This document shows positions 18,478 through 27,171 of a stretch of 64,000 bases of DNA, one piece after another (position 1 is the first letter of the stretch; every line of letters begins with the position of its first letter). The notes below the pieces were generated by a model. It worked only from the letters and a program-made list of their open reading frames with translations, was not told where the DNA came from and did no database searches. The DNA comes from Bradyrhizobium sp. CCBAU 53351 (GTDB lineage: Bacteria > Pseudomonadota > Alphaproteobacteria > Rhizobiales > Xanthobacteraceae). The stretch spans positions 1,267,501-1,331,500 of the forward strand of contig NZ_CP030059.1 of assembly GCF_015291745.1 (NCBI RefSeq). Reading direction: 5' to 3'. The translations under genes and the position numbers were made by a program.

Positions 18478-19199
18478 GTGCGGCCGTGGAGTAGGCGACC
18501 GGCAGCTTTCTTATTTTTGCCACCCCATTGTTTGAAGAAGAATGCCGTTCCAGCGCGCTGGCACATGGCTTCGATCTCCTCCACCCATTCGGGCTTCATC
18601 TCACGCGCTCGGGGTCCGCTTTCCCCACCGACAATCGCCCAATCGATGCTGGATAAGTCTCCGGCCGCAACAGAGCCGATTAAGGGCTCAAAGGAAACGA
18701 AGCGCACCGCCGCCGGCACGGCTCGCAGTGCGTCCAGTCGCGAGAGTACCCGAGTGTCTTCAACGCTTGTGCCCAGCCAGACGTTAGGCAAAACACTGAA
18801 GCGGGAATCTGAAAGCATCTCCGCCATAATCTCAGGTCGCTTTGTCAGAATTTGATAGGTGTGCCGCGGTGTTTCTTTCATCACCTTCCACACCTGCAAA
18901 ACGAACGTTTTCGGGACCTTCGGATGAAAAAGGTCGGACATTGAGTTGACGAATACCTTCCGCGGCTTCTTCCAGGCATGCGGCGCTTCGAGAGATTTGG
19001 CGTCCAGCCGGATCTTTCCGGTCCAAACAGCTCGGCCGCCGCTCTTGCGGGTCAACCCGGCGTATTTGTCGAGCCCCATCGCATCGAGCCTAGCCGCCAT
19101 TCGCATAGCGTAGCAATTGGTGCAGCCAGCCGTCAGCACGGTGCACCCGGCAACGGGATTCCAAGTTGCGTCGGTCCATTCAATTGAAGTTTCCGCCAT
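18444..19199 (-). CDS. DUF5131 (phage Gp37/Gp68) three-Cys-motif protein
   Basis: A 251-residue protein starting MAETSIEWTDATWNPVAGC, the family's opening. Three cysteines, C19, C26 and C29 (spacing CX6CX2C, then Y-A), could hold an iron-sulphur cluster as in radical-SAM-like enzymes. Later family motifs are FVNSMSDLFHPKVP, YQILTKRPE, WLGTSVED, IVGGESGPRAREM and FFFKQWGG. Members occur in phages and mobile islets beside tcmP; the chemistry is not established. Convergent, overlapping placement with tcmP is visible here. Confidence 0.82.
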   Translation of the reverse strand: MAETSIEWTDATWNPVAGCTVLTAGCTNCYAMRMAARLDAMGLDKYAGLTRKSGGRAVWTGKIRLDAKSLEAPHAWKKPRKVFVNSMSDLFHPKVPKTFVLQVWKVMKETPRHTYQILTKRPEIMAEMLSDSRFSVLPNVWLGTSVEDTRVLSRLDALRAVPAAVRFVSFEPLIGSVAAGDLSSIDWAIVGGESGPRAREMKPEWVEEIEAMCQRAGTAFFFKQWGGKNKKAAGRLLHGRTYDAMPPALRM

Positions 19200-19552
19200 T
19201 GAGACACTGAATCAGAAGACCGCGAACATGGGAATCAAAATTTGAAGTTGGCGGCCAATGATTGGCACATTGTCCCACTGGCTGGTTCGCGACATCCTAC
19301 CATCTATCTGCACCGGCCGAAATGGTGGCGTCGCCGGCGGCTACTTCGCCCTATCGAGCTCTAAGACATTCGGAATTACGGTGCATTCTAGTGCACAAAA
19401 CTCCGCAGGGAGTGCCCTACCCGGGAAGTGCCTCTTCACAACGCTGGTCAAAGCCAATTTTCTGCGCTGTTACCGTGGCTCCCCCGTTCGCAATGCGTTA
19501 TCGATCGCGAGCCAAAGACGTTCATGGACAAGCAAGCCAGGCGGACAACATC
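19200..19552. other. Intergenic region between DUF5131 and tenA
   Basis: No gene is supported. The stretch would hold the divergent promoters of the DUF5131 gene and tenA. It contains GTGCA-TTCTAG-TGCAC (19381-19396), which shares the GTGCACAAA 9-mer with the sites at 10272 and 21891. No copy of the tRNA-His 3' end that would mark an integration site was found. Confidence 0.4.
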
Positions 19553-20236
19553 GTGAGTTTCTTCGAGCGTCTCAAGACAGCAGCATCCGGTGAGTGGCGG
19601 GCCTACACCGAACATCCCTTCACGAACGGATTGGCGGACGGCTCGCTCCCCGAAGCTGCATTTCGTCACTACCTTGTTCAGGATTACCTGTTCCTCATCG
19701 AGTTTGCCCGCGCCTACGCGCTCGCGGTCTACAAGTCGCCCTCGCTTGCCGACATGCGCGAGGCCGCTTCCGGCCTGTCGGCCATTCTCGATGTCGAGAT
19801 GAACCTGCATGTAAAACTCTGTGCCGATTGGGGCCTGTCGCCGGCTGACCTTGAACAGGCCCCGCCGGCGGCCGAGATGCTGGCCTATACACGCTACGTG
19901 CTCGACGCCGGGATGCGCGGCGATCTGCTGGCGCTCAAGGTGGCGCTTGCACCTTGCGTGATCGGGTACGCCGAGATCGCAACCCGGCTCGCCTCGCTGC
20001 CCGGTGCAGACGCTGCGACGAACGCCTATCGCGTTTGGATCGCCGAATACGCCGGCGTGCCGTACCAGGAGGTCGCCGCCAACGCGCGAGCGCATCTGGA
20101 TCATCTCGCCGATCGCTACGTCACGCCGGCCCGCGAGGCCGAACTGACCGCAATCTTCAAGGAAGCCACCCGGCTCGAGGCGGACTTCTGGGAGATGGGC
20201 TGGCGCGCGGGCAAGCCTGTTGCCGAGTTACGGTGA
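19553..20236 (+). CDS. tenA: TenA family protein (aminopyrimidine aminohydrolase / thiaminase II)
   Basis: TenA hydrolyses aminopyrimidine breakdown products of thiamin for salvage. The 227-residue helical protein keeps the family's active-site set: D44 (QDYLF), C135 (LAPCVIGYAE) and E214 (DFWEMGW), with GVPYQEV before the last helices. The start is taken as GTG 19553, eight bases after AGGCGG. The open frame continues upstream to 19262, but those residues do not match the family. No TPP riboswitch pattern was seen upstream and no other thi gene is nearby. Confidence 0.87.
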   Translation: MSFFERLKTAASGEWRAYTEHPFTNGLADGSLPEAAFRHYLVQDYLFLIEFARAYALAVYKSPSLADMREAASGLSAILDVEMNLHVKLCADWGLSPADLEQAPPAAEMLAYTRYVLDAGMRGDLLALKVALAPCVIGYAEIATRLASLPGADAATNAYRVWIAEYAGVPYQEVAANARAHLDHLADRYVTPAREAELTAIFKEATRLEADFWEMGWRAGKPVAELR

Positions 20237-20273
20237 CAATGCGCGGTAACTCCTCGCGGAGCTGCATCCCGCC

Positions 20274-20678
20274 TCAGCCAATCATCGCCTTGATCTGCGC
20301 CGTATCCGCGAACTCGATCAGCTCCGCGATCTTGCCGTCCTGGAATCTGAACAGGTCCAAAATCTCGGTGCTGACCGTTTTCCCGGTCGGATGGTATCGC
20401 ACGTTGAGGCGGCAATGGACGGCGACGCGATCGCCGTCGACCAGCTCGGCCAGGATTTCGCGGTTCTCGAAACCGAAGCCGGCGGTCAATTGCGTGAATG
20501 CTGCATGCAGGGTCGGGTGGCCCTGCATTCGCCCCGTCAGTTCGAGCGCGCTTTTGTCACCCATCAGCGTGAATGCGCCCTCGGGATGAAAGGCCGTCAT
20601 GAGGCTGTCGGTGTCGGCGCCATCGCGCGCGGCGTAGGCGTCCTTGATCAATGCGAGCATGTCTTCGCGGCTTGCCAT
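20274..20678 (-). CDS. Nuclear transport factor 2 / SnoaL-like protein
   Basis: A 134-residue one-domain protein with the cone-shaped NTF2-like fold pattern: an N-terminal helix (REDMLALIKDAYAARDGADTDSLMTAFHPEGAFTLMG) and a later beta sheet (VAVHCRLNVRYHPTGKTVSTEILDLFRFQDGKIAELIEFADT). Members bind small hydrophobic molecules or act as isomerases or hydrolases; this one cannot be assigned. It is followed tail to tail by tenA. Confidence 0.75.
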   Translation of the reverse strand: MASREDMLALIKDAYAARDGADTDSLMTAFHPEGAFTLMGDKSALELTGRMQGHPTLHAAFTQLTAGFGFENREILAELVDGDRVAVHCRLNVRYHPTGKTVSTEILDLFRFQDGKIAELIEFADTAQIKAMIG

Positions 20679-20761
20679 GTCACCCTCCCTGCAAGACGTA
20701 TCAGGGCAGCTTAACGACCTCTACGGGTAAAGGCAAAACGTCGCGATCATGGTGCAGGTGC

Positions 20762-21700
20762 TCAGCGCGCCACCACCCAAACCACCACCGGCAGCGTCAC
20801 CGCCGCCAGCAGCGTGCCCAGCGCCACCGCGCCCGACACCGGGTTCACCAGCCGCTGATACTGCACCGCGAAGATGTAGGCATTCGCACCGGTCGGCATC
20901 GCCGCGAACAGCACGACGACGCCGGCGGCGATTGGGGGCAGGTCGAGCAGTCGCGTCAGCACGAAGGCGGCGGCCGGCATGACTGCGAGCTTCAGCGCGC
21001 ACATCACCAGGATGCTCAGCTTCTCGCCCTTCACCTCGAAGCGGAACAGATTGATGCCGAGCGCGATCAGCGCCGTCGGCGAGCCCGCTTGCGCGAGCAG
21101 CTCGATAGTGCGGTCGATGACGGGGGTGAAGCCAAGGCCGGTGAAGCGCCAGATGACGCCGAAGCCGATCGCCAGCATCAGGGGGTTGCGGGCGAGATCG
21201 GTGAGCACGGGGCGGATCACCGACAGCGCCGAGCCGGTGCGCTTGCGGCTGACCAGCTCCATCTGCAGGATGCCGCAGAGCCAGAGCAGCGGTGTATTCA
21301 CCGACAGGATCAGCGCCATCGGCCCCGCCGCCTCGTTGCCGAGCGCGGAGAGCACGAGGGGAATGCCGAGCATCACGATGTTGCCGTAGACCGAGCCGAT
21401 CGCGAACACGACGCCGTCCTCGCGGTCCTCGCGCCGCGCGCGGATCAGCGCGGAGATCAGAAGCGCCGCGATCCAGGTCAGGGCGAGCGCGCCGTAATAG
21501 GCGCCCCACATCCGGTAGGGGCTGACATCGGGGAATTCCGAGACGACGATGGTGCGGAACAGCAGGGCGGGGATCGCGATGCTGAAGGCGAATTCGCTGA
21601 TGCCCTTGTGCGCGCTTTCCGAGACGAAGCGAAACAGCACCGCGGCATAGCCGGCGGCGATCAGCGCAAACACCGGAGCGACGATCAGCAGTGTGGCCAT
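20762..21700 (-). CDS. AEC family transporter (auxin efflux carrier type)
   Basis: A 312-residue inner-membrane protein with about ten hydrophobic helices in two repeated halves. The family features FSIAIPALLF, YGNIVMLGIPLV, NTPLLWLCG, and NPLMLAIGFG before the second half are visible. AEC carriers export or import carboxylates such as malate. The decayed 3' end of a CitE-like gene lies 7 bases upstream of the ATG in the same orientation, which suggests the transporter once followed that gene in an operon. Confidence 0.85.
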   Translation of the reverse strand: MATLLIVAPVFALIAAGYAAVLFRFVSESAHKGISEFAFSIAIPALLFRTIVVSEFPDVSPYRMWGAYYGALALTWIAALLISALIRARREDREDGVVFAIGSVYGNIVMLGIPLVLSALGNEAAGPMALILSVNTPLLWLCGILQMELVSRKRTGSALSVIRPVLTDLARNPLMLAIGFGVIWRFTGLGFTPVIDRTIELLAQAGSPTALIALGINLFRFEVKGEKLSILVMCALKLAVMPAAAFVLTRLLDLPPIAAGVVVLFAAMPTGANAYIFAVQYQRLVNPVSGAVALGTLLAAVTLPVVVWVVAR

Positions 21701-21706
21701 GCGCGC

Positions 21707-21830
21707 CTACGATCCCAGTTCGATGATCCCGCGCGCGATCTGCACATTGGGAGTAGCCAATCATTCCTGCCTTCCAGCGTCTCCGCCGCTGATGACGATG
21801 ATGTGCTCCATGATGGCGAGAGGTGACAGG
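21707..21830 (-). pseudogene. Decayed 3' end of a second CitE-like lyase gene
   Basis: Read on the minus strand, the last codons give NVQIARGIIELGS and TAG, matching the end of the intact CitE-like gene at 23216 (NVRMARRIIGLGS). DNA similarity continues upstream (GAGACGCTGGAAGG against GTGACGCTGGACGG). A one-base insertion just before this segment breaks the frame, and similarity fades before 21830. The two CitE ends lie in the same orientation on either side of the luxR gene. Confidence 0.65.
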
Positions 21831-22027
21831 AACTCCCGCAACGCGAGTGCAAAATAGCGGCAAGGCCGACCAAAGACAATTTTGTGCACCGCCACCGTAA
21901 TCGATTTCATACTCAGAAATCCCGTGGAAGTTTCGGGAGAGCGGCCGGATCGCAATTGCCGAAGGGCAATCTCGTGTAACCTGCAGCTTCTTTTAACCTA
22001 ATGTATTCTCTGATCGATTGGGAACCC

Positions 22028-23167
22028 ATGGCCCTTGCCGCCGACCGTCTCCTCCCTGCCATCGAAGCGATCTATGATGCCGCAGCGAGCCCATCACTTT
22101 GGCCATCCGCTCTTGGCAAGATCGCCGACTGCTTCGATGACACCGGCGCGATCCTGCAGTGGCGAAGGGACGATGGGGCGTTCGGAGCCATTGCCTCCGA
22201 ACGCCTCGCGCCTGCGCTCGCCGACTATGGGGCGCGTTGGGCGCAGCATGATTTCAAGGCCGAACGTTGCGTTTCGTCCGGCCTTTACGTCAGCGGCGAG
22301 CCCTTCACCGATCGACACATCGGCCCGATCGACGACGCCTACCTCAACCATCCCTTCAGCAAGGAATTCCTTGCAAGGCATGGTTTGGGCTGGTTCGGAT
22401 CGATCGGGGTGTCACCCGACGCACGGATCCTCGTGGCGCTCAGCGTGCAGCGAGCCTTCGCCAAGTCGCAGTTCTCCGACGCCGAACTGGACCTGATAGC
22501 GACGCTCGGACGCCATGCCGAGAAATCGTTGCGGCTGTCGATCCGGCTGCTTGATACCGAACTGGCCAATCTGGGCCTTGGCGACGCACTCGCGCGGATC
22601 GGCATTGGCGTGTTCGCGCTGGACTCGTCGGCCCGTGTGCTGTTCGCCAATCCGGTCGGGGAGAGCCTTCTCGGAGAGGTGTTCGACCTCGTGAACGATC
22701 GTCTGCGTGTTCGCATGGCAGCGAGCCGGGCGCCGTTCGAGACCGCGATGACGCAAACGCTTCGCGCCGAGGCGCGCGATCTGCTGGCCGAGCCGAGACC
22801 CATTCTCGTCGAGGCGAGCGCAACTGGCCGGCGTTTCGTCATCTACCTCCTGCCGATCACCGCCGGCGCACACCCGGAGAGTCATTTTCTGACCCGCACG
22901 CGAGCGATCGTGCTCGCGATCGAGTTGAAATCGGCCGAGCCGCCGGATCCCGCCATCGTGCGGGACATCCTGGGCTTGACGCTCGGGGAGGCCAGGATCG
23001 CCTCGCTGGTGGGGTCGGGCGTTCCGCCGAAACAAGCTGCGGGGCGGCTTGGGATTGCCGAAGAGACGGCGCGCAATGTGCTGAAGCGCGTGTTTCAGAA
23101 GCTCGGCATATCCAGGCAGAGCGAACTCGCAGCGCTGCTTGGCCGGCTCGTGTTGCGCGGGCCCTGA
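22028..23167 (+). CDS. LuxR-type transcriptional regulator
   Basis: A protein of about 379 residues with an N-terminal sensory part (PAS-like segment around LARIGIGVFALDSSARVLFANPVGESLLG) and a C-terminal LuxR/FixJ-type helix-turn-helix (LTLGEARIASLVGSGVPPKQAAGRLGIAEETARNVLKRVFQKLGI). There is no receiver domain or autoinducer-domain signature. ATG 22028 has GGGA just upstream; ATG 22001 is an alternative without a ribosome site. It lies beside the lyase/CoA-transferase pair and the AEC transporter, which it may control. The effector is unknown. Confidence 0.82.
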   Translation: MALAADRLLPAIEAIYDAAASPSLWPSALGKIADCFDDTGAILQWRRDDGAFGAIASERLAPALADYGARWAQHDFKAERCVSSGLYVSGEPFTDRHIGPIDDAYLNHPFSKEFLARHGLGWFGSIGVSPDARILVALSVQRAFAKSQFSDAELDLIATLGRHAEKSLRLSIRLLDTELANLGLGDALARIGIGVFALDSSARVLFANPVGESLLGEVFDLVNDRLRVRMAASRAPFETAMTQTLRAEARDLLAEPRPILVEASATGRRFVIYLLPITAGAHPESHFLTRTRAIVLAIELKSAEPPDPAIVRDILGLTLGEARIASLVGSGVPPKQAAGRLGIAEETARNVLKRVFQKLGISRQSELAALLGRLVLRGP

Positions 23168-23215
23168 ACCACCGGCCTTCGGAGGATCGGCGTCGGGAAC
23201 GGCTTTCAATCGCCG

Positions 23216-24145
23216 CTACGATCCCAGTCCGATGATGCGGCGCGCCATGCGCACATTGGCATAGTCGATCATCTTGCCGTCCAGCGTCACCGCGCCCTGG
23301 CCGTTCGCCTCCGCCTGCTCCATGGCCTCGACGATCCGCCGCGCCTGCGTCAGCTCCGCGGCCGTCGGCATGAACGCGCGCCGCGTCGGCTCGATCTGGT
23401 CGGGGTGGATGACTTGCTTGCCGTCGAAGCCCATCGCCGCGGCCTTCTGCGCGCTGGCCTCGGTCAAAATGGCGTCGCGGAACGCGCCGCAGGGGCCGTC
23501 GATGGCGATGAGGCCGCGCGCGCGGGCGGCCACCAGCAGGCGCATCATGGGATAGGCGAACAGGTCGAGCGGCGCTGAGGCATAGCCGGTCTGCACTGAA
23601 CCGACATGGCGGTAGCCGTCCGGCGACACGCCGATGTCGGAGGAGCGCGCGCCGATGGAAGCGGCGAAATCGCCGACGCCGAGGTGCAGCGCGGCGACGC
23701 TGGCGTGGCACGCGGCGAGCGCGTCGACATTGACGAGGCCGAGCGCGGTCTCGATCAGCAAGTCCAACGCGACCGGTTCGGCGCGATCGGGCGCGGCCGC
23801 GCGCAGCTGATCGGCAATCGCCACGATGTCGCTCGGGTTCTCGGCCTTCGGCACGATCAAGGCATCGAGCCGCGGCAGCGCCGCCAGCGCGCGGAGCTCT
23901 TCGGCGATGAACGGGCTGTCGACGGCGTTGATCCTGACAGTCACGCGCTTGCTGCCCCAGTCGAACGCGGCGAGCGATTGCACGGCTTCGCCCAGGGCAA
24001 GGCTCTTCTCGGACGGCGGCACCGCGTCCTCGAGGTCCATGAACACCGCATCCGCCATGGAGCTAGCTGCCTTGGCGACGAGACGGGCGCGATGCGCGGG
24101 GACGGCGAGGGTGGCCCGCACGGGCTGCTGATGCGCCATCGTCAC
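23216..24145 (-). CDS. HpcH/HpaI (CitE-like) CoA ester lyase
   Basis: A 309-residue TIM-barrel protein. The motifs FMDLEDAVPPSEKSLA (metal and phosphate side), VRINAVDSPF and ALDLLIETALGLVNVDAL place it with citrate-lyase beta-like and malyl-CoA-type lyases, which cleave or form 3-hydroxyacyl-CoA thioesters; the substrate is not known. The GTG start at 24145 overlaps the stop of the upstream CaiB gene (GTGA), showing translational coupling. ATG at 24139 is a close alternative. The CoA-transferase partner suggests that a CoA thioester is made and then cleaved. Confidence 0.85.
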   Translation of the reverse strand: MTMAHQQPVRATLAVPAHRARLVAKAASSMADAVFMDLEDAVPPSEKSLALGEAVQSLAAFDWGSKRVTVRINAVDSPFIAEELRALAALPRLDALIVPKAENPSDIVAIADQLRAAAPDRAEPVALDLLIETALGLVNVDALAACHASVAALHLGVGDFAASIGARSSDIGVSPDGYRHVGSVQTGYASAPLDLFAYPMMRLLVAARARGLIAIDGPCGAFRDAILTEASAQKAAAMGFDGKQVIHPDQIEPTRRAFMPTAAELTQARRIVEAMEQAEANGQGAVTLDGKMIDYANVRMARRIIGLGS

Positions 24146-25308
24146 GCGTCCTTCTCAAGGCCAAGTTCGCTGATGATGGCCTCGTTGTGCTGCCCCACAT
24201 CGGGCACCGGATCCATCCGCGGCGTGAGGCCGGGAATGGTCAGAGCGGGCAGGAAGCTCATCACCGGCCCGCAGGGCGAGCCCACGCTTTGCACGCGCGA
24301 GCGCGCATGGAGCTGCTCATGCGCGAGGAACGCCTCGACCGAGTTCAGATGCGCGTTGGCGACCCCGGCCTCATCCAGCAGCCGCAGCACCTCTTCGCCG
24401 GTCATGGACGCAAAGCGCTGCTCGATATGGGCCTGCAGCTCGTCGCGGTTCTGCATGCGCAGCGGATTGGTGCGGAAGCGCGGGTCGTCGGCAAATGCGG
24501 CATCGCCGAGCACGATGCGGCAGAGCGAGCGCCATTCCCGGTCGTTCTGGATGCCGAAGAAGACGGTCGCGCCGTCGCCGACCCGGAACGGGCCGTAGGG
24601 CGCGATCGTGGCGTGCCTTGCGCCGGTGCGCGGCAGCGGCCGGCCGGTACTCTGTGTGTAGAAGGCGGGATAGCTCATCCAGTCGGTGATGGAATCGAAC
24701 AGCGAGGCCTGGAAGGCGGTGCCCTTGCCGGTCCGCTCGCGGCGGTACAGCGCCATCAACACGCCGTTGAGGATGTACATGCCGGTGGCAATGTCGACCA
24801 CGGACAGCCCGACCTTGGCCGGCTCCGCCTCGGTGCCGTTGATGGCGAGCACGCCGGCCTCGCACTGCACCAGCAGGTCATAGGCCTTCTTGTCGCTGTA
24901 GGGACCGCCGGTGCCATAGCCCGAGACGTCGCAGGCGATGATGCGCGGATGCTTTTTGAGGAGCGACGCCGCATCGAGGCCGAGTCTTTCAGCCGCGCCC
25001 GGCGCGAGGTTCTGGATGAACACGTCGGCCTGCGGCAGCAGGGCGTCGAGCACCTTGCGGCCGCCCTCGCTCTTGATGTCGATGGCAAGGCTCTCCTTGG
25101 AGCGGTTGGTCCAGACGAACTGGCTCGACATCCCGTTCATCACATGGTCGTAGTCCCGGCAGAAATCGCCCGCGCCAGGCCGCTCGATCTTGATGACCCG
25201 CGCGCCCCAGTCGGCCAGATGACGGCTCGCCAGCGGCGCTGCGATGGCCTGCTCGAGCGAGACCACCGTGACGCCCGAGAGCGGCAGCTCCGCCTCATTC
25301 CCCTCCAT
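24142..25308 (-). CDS. CaiB/BaiF family CoA-transferase
   Basis: A 388-residue class III CoA-transferase. It opens with LSGVTVVSLEQAIAAPLASRHLADWGARVIKIERPGAGD, the family's CoA-binding start. The catalytic aspartate is D172 in SVVDIATGMY, matching the formyl-CoA transferase residue. These enzymes move CoA between carboxylic acids, probably here to supply the CitE-like lyase encoded next in the overlap. The start at 25308 is fixed by AGGAGA 7 bases upstream; the longer frame to 25389 lacks support. Confidence 0.9.
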   Translation of the reverse strand: MEGNEAELPLSGVTVVSLEQAIAAPLASRHLADWGARVIKIERPGAGDFCRDYDHVMNGMSSQFVWTNRSKESLAIDIKSEGGRKVLDALLPQADVFIQNLAPGAAERLGLDAASLLKKHPRIIACDVSGYGTGGPYSDKKAYDLLVQCEAGVLAINGTEAEPAKVGLSVVDIATGMYILNGVLMALYRRERTGKGTAFQASLFDSITDWMSYPAFYTQSTGRPLPRTGARHATIAPYGPFRVGDGATVFFGIQNDREWRSLCRIVLGDAAFADDPRFRTNPLRMQNRDELQAHIEQRFASMTGEEVLRLLDEAGVANAHLNSVEAFLAHEQLHARSRVQSVGSPCGPVMSFLPALTIPGLTPRMDPVPDVGQHNEAIISELGLEKDA

Positions 25309-25651
25309 GTGACTTCTCCTCACGTGCGCTTGTCGACCGGCGCAGGAGACAAGCCAGCCACCCCACGCGCATCTTCTTGGATGTGACATGATGCCCCTGT
25401 TTTGCCCGACAAGTCAAACGTGGCTTCGTTTAATCCTAAAAATTGCTGAGGGATTACCGGCACTTGGCTACTGTGCATGGGGTTGTTTTCGCGTTTTTTG
25501 GGGTTGGCCTTCAGGAACCGTCGATTGCTGGTGCCAGGCTGTCCGCCTGTTGCCGAGACCGCACAGCTCCGACCTTTCGCATCTCCCATCGGTTGCCAAC
25601 CAACCGCGGTTCACCCACTATCCGCTTCCTGTTCGACCTGTGGGGGACGAG
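25309..25651. other. Intergenic region with likely dispersed repeat
   Basis: No gene is supported between the CaiB promoter and 25652. The stretch around 25399-25500 (TTTTGCCCGACAAGTCAAAC, then TACTGTGCATGGGGTTG) resembles an intergenic sequence I associate with Bradyrhizobium genomes. This is a memory-based impression, not tested. Confidence 0.35.
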
Positions 25652-25996
25652 ATGCCGGCGCTTCGCTTCAAGACATCCTTGGCTGCTGTCACCTTTGGGA
25701 TGGCCCTGGCCGTGCTGGTCCAGCCCGGTGCCGGCTTCGCCTACACCCAGGAGGAGCAGCAGGCCTGCACGCCGGATGCGATGCGACTGTGCGGCGAGTT
25801 CGTGCCGAACGTCGATGCCATCACCGCCTGCATGATCAAGAAGAAGGCGCAGCTCTCGCCGCAATGCGCGGTGTTCTTCCGCCGCGGACCGGAGCCGGGC
25901 GAGCAGCGTGCCGGCAGGCCGACCAACATCGCGCCCAAAACGGCGAAGAAGACCACCAAGCCGGCGAGCAAGAAGAAGAAGACCAGCGACGGCTGA
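25652..25996 (+). CDS. Small exported Cys-rich protein with basic tail
   Basis: A 114-residue protein with a signal peptide (residues 1-29, ending GAGFA), a domain with four cysteines spaced CTPDAMRLC...ITACMIKKKAQLSPQC, and a Lys-rich tail (KTAKKTTKPASKKKK). The cysteine pattern (C-x5-D/RLC, C, LSxxC) resembles the cysteine-rich repeat seen in Golgi glycoprotein 1-type proteins and in many Bradyrhizobium small exported proteins. Function is unknown. GGGGGA precedes the ATG. Confidence 0.65.
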   Translation: MPALRFKTSLAAVTFGMALAVLVQPGAGFAYTQEEQQACTPDAMRLCGEFVPNVDAITACMIKKKAQLSPQCAVFFRRGPEPGEQRAGRPTNIAPKTAKKTTKPASKKKKTSDG

Positions 25997-26359
25997 GCGC
26001 GGGGGGGCCTGCGTTCCTCTTTCGAAACCTCGTAAGGTAACGGACTCCTTTTGTTCGCGCAGACTGGCGCGAGGCTTGCGGCGTTGACGGACAGGCGCAA
26101 CGGAAAAGAGTCGGGTGCCGCTCTGCGCGGCGAGGTTGCATCCTGTTTTTCCCGAACGACTGCTCAAAAAACGCACACAAGCCTGGATGCACTGCGTTTC
26201 ATTGCAGTTCGTGTCGCGCCTCGCACATCGCAGTGTGACTCAAAAGCCAGCACGCCTTGTTATTTCGTGACCGCCGCGCAACTCTCGATAAATTTATCTT
26301 TCACGAATCAGCGCGGTGATTCATTTTCGCAGCCTGGGGTCAATCTGGAGGCCGAAGGT
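25997..26359. other. Intergenic region before parA-like gene
   Basis: No gene is supported. The sequence turns AT-rich near 26280-26330 (AACTCTCGATAAATTTATC), where a promoter for the ParA-like gene is plausible. No clear inverted repeats or parS-like sites were seen. Confidence 0.35.
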
Positions 26360-27037
26360 ATGAACGTTATTGTTTTTGCATCGCGTAAAGGCGGCTCGGG
26401 CAAGAGTACCCTCGCCGCACATCTTGCCGCACAGATCAAGGCGAGCAAGCAGGTCATGCTTGTGGACGCGGACCCGCAGGGCTCGCTGACGCTGTGGCAC
26501 AAGCTGCGCGGCACCAACGAACCGCCGATCAAGGCGGCCGTGAACTCCGTCAGCGGCATCGTCTCCGCCGCCAAGCGCGACGGTTATGAATGGGTGCTGA
26601 TCGACACGCCGCCGAACCTGTCGGCCGTCGTCGACGACGCGATCAAGAACGCCACCATGGTGGTGATTCCCGCCCGTCCCGGCGTGTTCGACGTCAACGC
26701 GGTGCAGGAGACCATCCAGATGTGCCGCGCCGCGCGCAAGCCCTATGCGGTCGTGCTCAACGGTGCGCCGGCCAAGCGCGACGAAGCCGAAAGCCCGATC
26801 GTCACCATCGCCCGCGAAGCCCTGGCGAAATTCCGTGCGCCGGTGTGGGGCGGCCAGATCACCAACCGTTCGGATCTCCTGATGGCGTTGAGCCATGGCG
26901 AGGGCGCGCGGGAGTATCAGGCCGAGAGCCGTGCGGCCCAGGAAATCGCAAGGCTGTGGGCGGCAATCGAGCGTTCAGTGAAGGCCATTCGCGGCACGGC
27001 GTCGGCATCCGGCGCAATGCACAAGCAGGCAGCCTAA
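26360..27037 (+). CDS. ParA/MinD family ATPase (orphan)
   Basis: A 225-residue deviant Walker A ATPase: KGGSGKST at residues 10-17, switch I DADPQGS, and switch II LIDTPPNLSAVVDDAI. ParA-family ATPases position chromosomes, plasmids, chemoreceptors or other cargo. No parB or parS is nearby, so the cargo is not known. ATG 26360 is preceded by GGAG; the in-frame extension to 26051 has no family similarity. A terminator follows. Confidence 0.88.
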   Translation: MNVIVFASRKGGSGKSTLAAHLAAQIKASKQVMLVDADPQGSLTLWHKLRGTNEPPIKAAVNSVSGIVSAAKRDGYEWVLIDTPPNLSAVVDDAIKNATMVVIPARPGVFDVNAVQETIQMCRAARKPYAVVLNGAPAKRDEAESPIVTIAREALAKFRAPVWGGQITNRSDLLMALSHGEGAREYQAESRAAQEIARLWAAIERSVKAIRGTASASGAMHKQAA

Positions 27038-27064
27038 TTTTTCATAAATCATTCCCCGGACGAC

Positions 27065-27092
27065 AAACGCGCGGACGCCCGCGCGTTTTGCG
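27065..27092 (+). terminator. Rho-independent terminator after the ParA-like gene
   Basis: A perfect 10-bp stem (27065-27074 with 27079-27088), a 4-base loop, then TTTTGCGTTT. Confidence 0.75.
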
Positions 27093-27109
27093 TTTCTGGA
27101 TGATGGTCC

Positions 27110-27135
27110 GTCATGCCGGGACAAGCCCGGCCATG
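27110..27135. repeat. Palindromic repeat, GTCATGCCGGG type
   Basis: GTCATGCCGGGACAAGCCCGG followed by CCATG gives short inverted arms. It is related to the element at 7065-7095. Confidence 0.4.
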
Positions 27136-27171
27136 GCGACGAGGAAGGAGAGCTGACCTGCAAGCCGAAGC

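Noticed and set aside
17223..19552. Integrative element with attachment sites at tRNA-His
   Set aside because: No integrase gene and no second copy of the tRNA 3' end was found, so only an acquired islet is suggested.
19200..19552. TPP riboswitch before tenA
   Set aside because: The conserved CTGAGA and ACCTGA-type elements of the thi-box could not be found in a plausible arrangement.
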